This document shows positions 1-7,239 of a stretch of DNA of 23,876 bases, piece after piece. Source of the DNA: a virus; the IMG/VR virus record IMGVR_UViG_3300028800_000310, positions 1 through 23,876 of that record; one strand, written 5' to 3'. Within the stretch, counting starts at the first letter, position 1; each line of letters starts with the position of its first letter. Position numbers and translations under genes: made by a program. Under the pieces are notes generated by a model. That model searched no databases and was not told where the DNA came from. It saw only the letters and a program-made list of their open reading frames with translations.

Positions 1-3000
1 GTTTGCCCAGTTGTAGAAATTATCCAGGCCACGCTCTTTCAGTTTATCCAACTGGAGGAAGCGCTGCATCGTCCAGAGCTCGGCCATGGTGTTCGATACC
101 GGCGTGCCGGTTGCAAACACACCGGAACGCCCCGGCCGATTCTGTTCGAGATATTGCATCTTCAAGAACAGGTCTTCGGCGCGCTGGCTGTCACCCTGCG
201 CCAAACCCTTCACGCGCTGTTTCCGTGTGATGAAGCTGAGGTTCTTGAACTTGTGCGCCTCGTCGACAAACAGATGGTCGATGCCGGTTTCCTCGAAGTT
301 GAGACCGACGTCCTTCCGTTCCTCGTTCATCAGCTTCGCAAGCTTTTCCTCAAGCCGCTTCTTTGCCTTTTCGAGCGCCTTAACGGTCGGGTCTTTCTTG
401 TCACCACCGGACTCCTTAATTTCGGCCTTCATAACGCGCTCGAGTTCATCAATCTGGTCGTTGATGAATTTCTCGCGGAAGTCCCGGTTCATATTGATGC
501 GGCCGAAGGCGTCATGCGTGATGATGACGCCATCCCAATCGTTCGCCGCCGCCTTGGCGATAAACGCCTTGCGGTGCTCCGGTGTCATTTCCTCCTTCTT
601 TGCCACCAGGACTTTTGCGTTGGGATAGGCTTGGATGAACTCACGGCTGAATTGCTCCAGCATGTGGTTCGGCACCACATAGGCCGGCTTGTTGATGAGG
701 CCGAGACGCTTCTGCTCCATACCGGCCGCGATCATGGTGACCGTCTTGCCGGAGCCAACGACGTGCGCGAGTAGCGTGTTGCCGTTCTGGATAATGCGCC
801 AGACTGCATCCAGGCGATGCTGCCGATCCGAAAACATCGGATTAAGGCCCGGCAGCGTGAGGTGCGAGCCGTCAAACTTGCGGTTCGCTAGATTGTTGTA
901 AGTGCGGTTATAGATCGCGGCCAGGCGTTCTGCGCGCTCGGGATCCTGCCAGACCCAGCCGTCAATGCCGTGGTCGGGGTCGCCGGTAAACGCCTCTTTG
1001 AGAGCGAGAACCTTGTTGCGCGCCTCTTCCGTCGCCTTCTGATTAACGCTCTGCTTACCTTCGTCGCCCTTATCGTAGACGGTGATCTGACGATCGTTCA
1101 GCGCGGCATCGAGTATCTTGCCGGGATCGGTGCGCGGCGTGCCGTACTTCGCATAGGCATCGCGGCCAAATCCTGAAACGCGCGCCTTCCACTCGTTGGT
1201 GACCGGCACCATTTTGATGGTGACCCCAGAAGCGCCCATCACCTCCTTGAGGAAGTTGGCGTAGGCATCGGCCGGCACCCACGGAGCACCGAACTGGGCC
1301 GTGATGTCGGTTGGCGCGATCGGAGTCGGCTGCACTTTTTCCAGCGCCGCCACGTTCCGCAAATAGGTCGGATCGGACTTCGCAATCTCACGCGCCTCTT
1401 CCAGCTTCTTGACGACGTTGCCGCTGAGGTATTCGTCCGCCGTCCTCCACTGGCGCCCATCGGGATCGTGATAGATCAGGTCGCCTAGCGCGCCGGCAGC
1501 CTCATCAACCGTTTCAACCCCGAGAGTATTGGCGACGCGGTCGAGGTCGACACGGCCGGTGTCATTGAGCACCGCCGCCAAGGCATCGCCGGGCCCATGG
1601 ATTTCCGCCTCGCGCGGAGCCGCGATGACATCCTTGTTCTGAATATCGGCGCGCTTCGCCTTCCCGGTTTCAGGGTCGTAGTTCTCGATCGACGAAACCT
1701 TGTAGGCATCGGGATCATCGGCGAACGCATCAAAGTTCGGGCGGCGGATGATGACGACTGGCTCGCCGGCCTTGTTAAGCCGCGAGGTGACGGTGCGCTC
1801 TTCCTTGTTGATCGGACCATATTTGTTGACAAAGGCATCGTATTGGTCGCGCAATTCCTCCCGCAGCTTTTCGGCCTTGGCGCCTTCACCATCAAGCTGT
1901 GCCCGGACTAGGTCGTTATAGATGCCGCGCATGCCGATGAAGCGGGCGACACGATCATGCTGCGCATCTGATAGCCGGCGCTCCTGCCCGACACCGGCTT
2001 CGCGCTGGTAAAGCTTGCCACCCTTGATGAAGTAGTTGCCGTCCTTGGTGCCGTGCTCGATGTCGGCGGAATCAATCGTTTCCGGCTTCGGTGTCGCCCG
2101 CGGCGTCATCGCGCCGGGCTGCATGTTTGCCGCGGCCTTCGCGATCTGGCCTTGCAGGTCTTCGGAGTTGCCGATCAATACCGGTTCGTCGGCCCGGTAC
2201 ATCGAGCGCTGCTTCCGCATTTCACCGAGCATCATGTCCGGATGATCGGCGAAGTATCGATTGATCTGGACCGGGCCCTCCGGCGTCTGGACTTCTTTCA
2301 GCCCTTCCCAGTCGGCGCCGGGGAACGGAGCCTCGCCGGGGATTTTCTTGCGGAGGAAGAGAACGTCGGTGGTGACCTGCGTACCGGCGTTGCCAGCAAA
2401 AGCACCCCTGTCTCCCCCAGGCAGTCGGATGGCACCGACCAAATCGGCAGACTTTGAAAGTAGCCGTCTGGTTCCCGCGTCTTGACGGTCCATGGTGAAG
2501 CGGGAGGTGATAAAAGCGACGACGCCTCCCGGTCGCACCTTGTCGAGAGATTTGACGAAGAAGAAATCGTGGATCGGGAAACTGCCATAGGGTTTTTCCG
2601 AAATGTGGTAGTCGCCGAACGGCACGTTCGAGATTGCCAAGTCGTAGTAGTTCGATGGCCGTTTCAGTTCCTCGAAGCCGTGCTGGTTAACATCGGTGCC
2701 GCCGTATAGCGCCTTGGTGATGCGGGCGCTTAGCGGATCGAGTTCGACGGCGGTCCAAGCCGTCCGAGGTGCAACCTTATCCGGGATGAGGCCGATAAAG
2801 TGACCGACACCCACGGCTGGTTCGAGTGCCGTGCCACCCTCGTAGCCCAAATGGGAAAGTGCATCCCACATGCCGCGGATAACATCCGGCGAAGTGAAAT
2901 GCGCGTTAAGCGTTGATGCTCTCGCCGCATCAAACTCTTCGTCCGTGACAAGTGCTCGGAAGGCATCGCGCTCGTTCTCCCAGCCAGTACGTTTGCCGGC

Positions 3001-6000
3001 AGCAAACATATCCTGCGCGTAGGCACCCCAGCCGACGTATTTGACGAGAACGGCTTTCTCGCCCGGTGTCGCCTCGCGGCCTTCATCCTCGATCGCCTTA
3101 AGCGTGCGGATGGCATCGATGTTCTGGCGAACCTTTTGCTTCGGTCCGCCGACACCGACCAAATCTTCCGGAGTGATGCGATAATTCGAGCGTGACCGCT
3201 CCGCGATTTTCTGCTCGGCCTCTCTTATTCCGGCCGTGGCTGGTGGAGCAGTTCGTCCCGAATCGTCTCTTCGATTTCGTGGTGGCGGCTTTGTAACGCT
3301 CGGACCTGCTGGAGGTGCGGTAACTTCTGCACCTCCGGGCTGTGCTGGTACTGGCTCATTAGGAACCGCAGCCGGTCGGCCGCTTGGCTCCCCACCGAAG
3401 AGAGATAACTGGTCGGGTCGCTTTGCCCGGACAGGACGGTTGGGTTGTTGTCCTCCAGGAAGTCCTTGTGCTCCTTGGCGTACCGATCCGCGAGCGGGTC
3501 TGGCTGGTCCTGGTCCATTGGGCTCTTCCCCAAATAAGTCTGTGGCATTATTTGGCACCGTTTCCGGTGGTGTCAATCCCTCTGCTGGCGCGCGAGCTTC
3601 ATCTGCTTGCGGACGCGGGCGCCCCTCCGGCTGCCCGCCATCGCTCTCGCTAAGCGCTCGTCGCGCGTCAATTTGCTCTGCCGCTTCTTTTTCATTGCGT
3701 GGTTTCCGTGAAACAATGTCTAAAAGGTTCGATTGTCCAAGTAGATCGCCGAACAACCCGCCAGGTATCTCCTGCGGAACGCTTCCCCGCATCGGCTCGG
3801 CGGCGCGGCGCCGCAGCAGTTCCGCGGCGGTGATCTTCTCCGCTCCGGGGATGACATACTGCTCGCCCTTCTTGCCACCGGCAAGCGGCACCTTTTCGAC
3901 CGCTATCCCTCTTTCACGGAGTTGGTCGAGCGTTGGCTGCTGAGCAGCGGCATCCTCTTCGCTAAAGAGGCGTTCGCCGCGTGGCCCAACGATTTTGCGG
4001 CCCTCGCCAAGCCAAGGTCCCCGTGCTTCACCGCTACCCGCTTCGCCGCCCGCGCCATCACCAGCGCCGCCGCGGTCGGGAACTTCTGGTCCGACATCTT
4101 CCCACTCCCTGTCTATGGCAAGCCGCTGGATATCCCGCGGTTCCACTGGGGTAAGTTCCAGGTCTAACCCCTTTTCGGCGTTAACCTTTTCGGCCTCATC
4201 GGCATAGAAGCGGATGGCGTCACTGATACGTTGACTGCTGGCCGCGCGCCGCCCCTTGGGGTCGTAGAAAATCCGCATGAAGCCTTCGGTCAGGTCCGGA
4301 AGGCGATCAAAGGCATCCCGTTGGGCGAGGTACTCGTCCAGCTTGTCGCCGCGGCCGCGGATGTCGGCGGTCCGGTTGACCGCATCGAGCAGTTCCGGGG
4401 TCGCGTCCATATCCGGCCGCACCCGGCCGGCCTCGACTTCGGCCCGGAACCGCGCCCACTGGGGCGCCGCAGCGGTCAAAGCGTTGGAAATCGACTTCAC
4501 TTCGTCATTGGTCGATTCCGCAATGCGGGAGAGTATGCCGGCATCGCCGTAAGCCTTGGCCAGGACGGCGTTCCGGACCCTTGCCAAACCTTCGGCGGAC
4601 AGCGCGCCGCGCGCATCGGCCATAAGCCCCTGTTCGGACTGCGGTAAAGCGGCGACAAAAGCCCGGAAGAACGGCCTATTGGCAGGGGCGCCAAGGTCGG
4701 CAGGGTCGTGGATGAGGCCCAACATGCCGGGATTGATATGCCCGGCATCGGACATTGCCCGTTCCGGGGCCGACATGGCCAGAGTTGCCGCCTGATTGGC
4801 CGCTACCGTGAAGGCCCGGCGCTGTTCCGGCGTCATTGGCGACTGCCGCTGGCGCACGATCACCGGATGCCGGTAGGCGCTGACGTCAACCCCTTGGCGG
4901 GTCAGCCAGTCCCGATAGGCTTCCGCGGCCGGCCCACCCTGTTCGTAGACCCTACGGAGGGCCAGGATGCGCCCGTTCCCGCTCTCGACCATCCCGTCAG
5001 GTCCGACGATTGGCGCACCACGGTCCGCCTCTGCCGAATAGCCGAGCCTTTCAGGGTCGAGATTGCCGGCAATGTCGCGGACCTGCGCCTGGCTCGCGGC
5101 GCGTTCGCGCTGCCGGGGCTGTAGCGTCGGGTCGTAGCCTGGATCTTGGGAGGTGCGGAGTTTGTCCGCCTCGACGACGATCGGCGTCGTGCTGACGGCG
5201 GTGCCGTCAGCAGCCGTTACCCGGTGGGGAGCGATCCCGGAGGCGGGCTGCCCGATGAGGGGCTCGTTGCCTGTCTCTTTTCGAGCAGTTCCTGCATCGC
5301 CGCCAGTTGATCCCGGTCGACCATAGCGGCCTGCTCTGAGGGTGTCGGCGAGCGCACCGGCGCCTTCGATGACTTCATATTTTCCTGTTTGGGATGTGTC
5401 GGCATCAGCGAAATCGTTTGCCTCACCCCTCAGCATATAGGCCGTCTTTTTTGGCTTGTCACCCACTTCCTTGAGATAATCCGGATCGACCAGGCGTCCC
5501 GTACGCAGGAAGCGCTGGATGTTGCGACGGCCGGAAATCTCTGGGGTTGCGGCGACGTGCGCGAGGTCGACGGTGTAGCCCAAAGCCTTAAGCGTCTCGA
5601 TTTGCTTGCGGATACTCTCGGGGTTGTCGCCAACCTTCGGCAGGATGATGTTGGCGCCGCGCTCCATGAGGCCGTACAGGACATCCTTCGAAAGCTTCGA
5701 ACTCTCTTCGTGAGTGGCGCCAGTGCCCAATCCGCCGCGATATTCTGGGAATATTTTCTTGGCGTCGTCGGCATCGACGATCGCCGCGCGATAGGTGCGC
5801 GCCAGCGGCTCGGAAATGGCCGATTTACCGGAGGCCGGTGGGCCAAGCACAAAGATGGCACGGCGCTCGTTCTGCACCGGCCCAAATGGTGAATAGCCTT
5901 CGGCGTGCTTGGTTAGAGCGTTGACCGCATTATCCCAGCCTTGGACCTCGTCGCCATCGATGTTGTAAACGCGCGCCGCGCGCCACTCCGGGTTGGCGAA

Positions 6001-7239
6001 ATCTTCCGGAGTGCCGGTCGGCACCGCGGCCCGGTTCTGCTTGAGTGCGGCCTGAACGAGGGGATGCGCGGCGAGCTCATCGACCGGAGCGTTCCGGCTG
6101 AGCATGTCCTGCAAGCTTTCCCGCTCGCCGGCCTGCCGCGGGCCGCCAAGGATCGAGACATCTTCAGGGGTCGGACCACCGCCAGGCGGAGGCGGTGGCT
6201 GCTCGGGCCCGAGGATATCCGCCAGCGCGTCAGTGTGCGCCTTTCCTTCCGTCGTCCCGGCAGCAGGCTGACCAGCGCGCGCCGAAGTATCCCCATGGTA
6301 TGGCGTAGGAGTCAGTGCGCTCAGGAAGCTCCCACCGAGCAAGTTGCCGAGTACACGCCGGACATCGAAGGAATATCCGGCGTTCGGATCGTAAAAGTTC
6401 TGCGCTATCTGTTGTCCCAGCCACTCCTGCGCCTCCCCGATTGTCGCGAACACGGCGCCCCCCTGGAGGGCGTGTGTCAGCCTCGCCTTTGCCCAATCGA
6501 CTATGCCCGGCGCCGAACGCTCGATCGGCTTCAAAACGGTATGGATTGGTAACAGCGCCCCACCAACACCCAGCGCAAAACCGGCCCGCGCCGCTTGGGC
6601 CGCTTCTTCTTGTGTCGCCCCCTTTGCGCGAGCGGCTTCGGCTTCTTCGTGAGCGCTGGAAAGACCGAACTGTCCGGCACCAATAGCAAGGCCGGCTTCC
6701 GGGCCCAGTGCCATGCCGGCAACCATGGCCGGGGCCATGCTGCCGACGCCCATGGCCGCGCGTCCGGTAATGCTTTCCTTTTCCGTTGGCGACATCGGCG
6801 CAATGCGCTCGCCGAACTTAGAGACGGCTTCGCCGGCCTTGTAGACAGGGGTTTCCTGCGGCTTGTAGGCGCCTGCGGCGCGCTCGACATCGGCCCGGAC
6901 GCTCTTGCGCGTCTCCGGGTCCATGTCCTGGTAGCCGATCGGATCCTCGGATGCGGGGACCTTTTCGCCCCGGTCCACGCGATCGAGTGTCGCCAGCGTG
7001 CGCCGGTTATAGTCCGCGGGGAGCTCGGCCGTTCCGGAAATCGCGGAGCCGATGGCCCCTACGGCGCCTTGAGTGACACCGGAGACGGCAACAGGCGCGT
7101 AGCCGCGCCACTGCGGCACATCCTCCCAGTCGTCAGCTTGGGCAGTCTGTTGTTGTGGTTGCTGTTGTGGAGGTGCAGCAGCGCTCGGTTTCGGAGCCGA
7201 CGCTGGGACATCCTCCCAGTCGTCAGCAAATGCCGTCAC
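1..7239 (-). CDS. Giant phage polyvalent protein (zeta-like, ParB, N6-methylase, SNF2 helicase), C-terminus outside window
   Basis: One minus-strand frame stays open for 2413 codons and leaves the window at base 1. The start chosen is GTG at 7239-7237, overlapping the upstream stop as GTGA. Domains in order: two ADDWEDV tags (residues 5-11 and 35-41); Gly/Ala-rich hydrophobic segments (about 160-235); a zeta-toxin-like P-loop kinase with GPPASGKS at 466-473 followed by VDADD; a DdrB-type ParB domain with VESGNGR ending near 757; a low-complexity linker (about 1080-1340) containing QLSLF at 1277-1281; the ITPEDLVGVGGPK segment near 1355 that usually precedes these methylases; methylase motif I LEPAVGVGHF (about 1472) and motif IV SNVPFGDY (about 1537); then an SNF2-type helicase with GSGKT (2162-2166), DEAH (2326-2329) and ATGTP (2376-2380). 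Such fusions are known as polyvalent proteins of phages and conjugative elements, often delivered with the DNA. Protection or reprogramming of incoming DNA is inferred from the domains. The second helicase lobe is not in the window. Confidence 0.93.
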   Translation of the reverse strand, partial: MTAFADDWEDVPASAPKPSAAAPPQQQPQQQTAQADDWEDVPQWRGYAPVAVSGVTQGAVGAIGSAISGTAELPADYNRRTLATLDRVDRGEKVPASEDPIGYQDMDPETRKSVRADVERAAGAYKPQETPVYKAGEAVSKFGERIAPMSPTEKESITGRAAMGVGSMAPAMVAGMALGPEAGLAIGAGQFGLSSAHEEAEAARAKGATQEEAAQAARAGFALGVGGALLPIHTVLKPIERSAPGIVDWAKARLTHALQGGAVFATIGEAQEWLGQQIAQNFYDPNAGYSFDVRRVLGNLLGGSFLSALTPTPYHGDTSARAGQPAAGTTEGKAHTDALADILGPEQPPPPPGGGPTPEDVSILGGPRQAGERESLQDMLSRNAPVDELAAHPLVQAALKQNRAAVPTGTPEDFANPEWRAARVYNIDGDEVQGWDNAVNALTKHAEGYSPFGPVQNERRAIFVLGPPASGKSAISEPLARTYRAAIVDADDAKKIFPEYRGGLGTGATHEESSKLSKDVLYGLMERGANIILPKVGDNPESIRKQIETLKALGYTVDLAHVAATPEISGRRNIQRFLRTGRLVDPDYLKEVGDKPKKTAYMLRGEANDFADADTSQTGKYEVIEGAGALADTLRAGRYGRPGSTGGDAGTARKETGNEPLIGQPASGIAPHRVTAADGTAVSTTPIVVEADKLRTSQDPGYDPTLQPRQRERAASQAQVRDIAGNLDPERLGYSAEADRGAPIVGPDGMVESGNGRILALRRVYEQGGPAAEAYRDWLTRQGVDVSAYRHPVIVRQRQSPMTPEQRRAFTVAANQAATLAMSAPERAMSDAGHINPGMLGLIHDPADLGAPANRPFFRAFVAALPQSEQGLMADARGALSAEGLARVRNAVLAKAYGDAGILSRIAESTNDEVKSISNALTAAAPQWARFRAEVEAGRVRPDMDATPELLDAVNRTADIRGRGDKLDEYLAQRDAFDRLPDLTEGFMRIFYDPKGRRAASSQRISDAIRFYADEAEKVNAEKGLDLELTPVEPRDIQRLAIDREWEDVGPEVPDRGGAGDGAGGEAGSGEARGPWLGEGRKIVGPRGERLFSEEDAAAQQPTLDQLRERGIAVEKVPLAGGKKGEQYVIPGAEKITAAELLRRRAAEPMRGSVPQEIPGGLFGDLLGQSNLLDIVSRKPRNEKEAAEQIDARRALSESDGGQPEGRPRPQADEARAPAEGLTPPETVPNNATDLFGEEPNGPGPARPARGSVRQGAQGLPGGQQPNRPVRAKRPDQLSLFGGEPSGRPAAVPNEPVPAQPGGAEVTAPPAGPSVTKPPPRNRRDDSGRTAPPATAGIREAEQKIAERSRSNYRITPEDLVGVGGPKQKVRQNIDAIRTLKAIEDEGREATPGEKAVLVKYVGWGAYAQDMFAAGKRTGWENERDAFRALVTDEEFDAARASTLNAHFTSPDVIRGMWDALSHLGYEGGTALEPAVGVGHFIGLIPDKVAPRTAWTAVELDPLSARITKALYGGTDVNQHGFEELKRPSNYYDLAISNVPFGDYHISEKPYGSFPIHDFFFVKSLDKVRPGGVVAFITSRFTMDRQDAGTRRLLSKSADLVGAIRLPGGDRGAFAGNAGTQVTTDVLFLRKKIPGEAPFPGADWEGLKEVQTPEGPVQINRYFADHPDMMLGEMRKQRSMYRADEPVLIGNSEDLQGQIAKAAANMQPGAMTPRATPKPETIDSADIEHGTKDGNYFIKGGKLYQREAGVGQERRLSDAQHDRVARFIGMRGIYNDLVRAQLDGEGAKAEKLREELRDQYDAFVNKYGPINKEERTVTSRLNKAGEPVVIIRRPNFDAFADDPDAYKVSSIENYDPETGKAKRADIQNKDVIAAPREAEIHGPGDALAAVLNDTGRVDLDRVANTLGVETVDEAAGALGDLIYHDPDGRQWRTADEYLSGNVVKKLEEAREIAKSDPTYLRNVAALEKVQPTPIAPTDITAQFGAPWVPADAYANFLKEVMGASGVTIKMVPVTNEWKARVSGFGRDAYAKYGTPRTDPGKILDAALNDRQITVYDKGDEGKQSVNQKATEEARNKVLALKEAFTGDPDHGIDGWVWQDPERAERLAAIYNRTYNNLANRKFDGSHLTLPGLNPMFSDRQHRLDAVWRIIQNGNTLLAHVVGSGKTVTMIAAGMEQKRLGLINKPAYVVPNHMLEQFSREFIQAYPNAKVLVAKKEEMTPEHRKAFIAKAAANDWDGVIITHDAFGRINMNRDFREKFINDQIDELERVMKAEIKESGGDKKDPTVKALEKAKKRLEEKLAKLMNEERKDVGLNFEETGIDHLFVDEAHKFKNLSFITRKQRVKGLAQGDSQRAEDLFLKMQYLEQNRPGRSGVFATGTPVSNTMAELWTMQRFLQLDKLKERGLDNFYNWAN
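3225..3518 (-). CDS. Nested +1-frame gene inside the polyvalent gene, TnpV-like protein (97 aa)
   Basis: This frame lies wholly within the giant gene, shifted by one base. ATG at 3518-3516 is preceded by GGGGAAGAG with a spacer of about eight bases from GGGGA; an ATG at 3548 is also in frame but has a poorer leader. It ends in TAA at 3227-3225. By hand count 78 of 97 codons end in G or C, while the giant frame over the same bases has about a third and is Pro/Gly/Arg-rich linker. The protein is mixed and helical, with YAKEHKDFLED near the start, YLSSVGSQAADRLRFLM in the middle and EIEETIRDELL near the end. That order and spacing resembles TnpV-family proteins (transposon-encoded protein TnpV), which occur in mobile elements that also carry SNF2-methylase proteins. 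The family match is from memory and moderate; translation of this frame is better supported than its function. Confidence 0.62.
   Translation of the reverse strand: MDQDQPDPLADRYAKEHKDFLEDNNPTVLSGQSDPTSYLSSVGSQAADRLRFLMSQYQHSPEVQKLPHLQQVRALQSRHHEIEETIRDELLHQPRPE
3397..3411 (-). other. QLSLF motif, candidate sliding-clamp-binding peptide in the polyvalent protein
   Basis: In the giant frame, residues 1277-1281 read QLSLF and are followed by GGEP. Bacterial beta-clamp-binding peptides follow the consensus QL(S/D)LF. The motif sits in a disordered-looking linker just before the methylase-helicase part, a usual position for such peptides. The same bases encode part of the nested TnpV-like protein in the other frame, so a chance match remains possible. 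Confidence 0.45.
3523..3531 (-). promoter_or_regulatory. Shine-Dalgarno for the nested TnpV-like gene
   Basis: The minus strand reads GGGGAAGAG, then CCCA, then ATG at 3518. From the GGGGA core the spacing to the start is eight bases. It lies inside the coding sequence of the giant gene, where no ribosome binding site is otherwise expected. Confidence 0.5.
3903..4097 (-). CDS. Possible nested +1-frame gene, basic Ala-rich 64-aa protein
   Basis: This is a second open frame within the giant gene, in the same +1 relation, in the linker after the ParB region. ATG at 4097-4095 follows AGGGAG with a seven-base spacer. About 86% of its codons end in G or C by hand count, against roughly half in the giant frame, which reads as a Gly-rich linker here. 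The protein is Ala/Lys/Arg-rich, with HGDLGLARAAKSLGHAANAS suggesting amphipathic helix; no family was recognised. Other +1-frame shadows in this gene are Ser/Arg/Pro-rich, and this one is not. High G/C at third positions can arise passively in GC-rich DNA, so this remains a candidate. Confidence 0.33.
   Translation of the reverse strand: MSDQKFPTAAALVMARAAKRVAVKHGDLGLARAAKSLGHAANASLAKRMPLLSSQRSTNSVKEG
5217..5378 (-). CDS. Possible nested +1-frame gene, 53-aa hydrophilic protein
   Basis: This is a third +1-frame candidate in the linker between the zeta-like and ParB domains of the giant protein. ATG at 5378-5376 follows ACAGGAAAAT, an AGGA core with four-base spacing. The product has a short predicted helix (AAMVDRDQLAAMQELLEKR) and a Pro/Ser-rich tail. 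About three quarters of the codons end in G or C, while the giant frame over the central part uses many A/T-ending codons. No family was recognised. An in-frame ATG at 5426 would add 16 residues but lacks a good leader. Coding is uncertain. Confidence 0.28.
   Translation of the reverse strand: MKSSKAPVRSPTPSEQAAMVDRDQLAAMQELLEKRQATSPSSGSPPPGSLPTG
7118..7227 (-). repeat. 20-bp direct repeat encoding tandem ADDWEDV tags
   Basis: The plus-strand string acatcctcccagtcgtcagc occurs exactly at 7118-7137 and 7208-7227, 90 bases apart. Both copies are read in the giant frame as ADDWEDV, at residues 5-11 and 35-41, separated by a Gln/Pro/Ala-rich spacer. Similar short Asp-Trp-Asp/Glu-Val peptides recur at the N-termini of large phage internal proteins (family knowledge from memory). 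A virion-packaging or ejection tag is inference. Confidence 0.85.

Noticed and set aside
154-774. 206-aa plus-strand open frame
   Set aside because: It is antisense to the helicase core (GSGKT and DEAH), whose motifs are certain. The product has no recognisable domain.
5430-5885. 151-aa +1-frame open frame over the zeta-like domain
   Set aside because: Ser/Arg/Pro-rich shadow overlapping a well-defined domain. It serves as a contrast to the three nested candidates.
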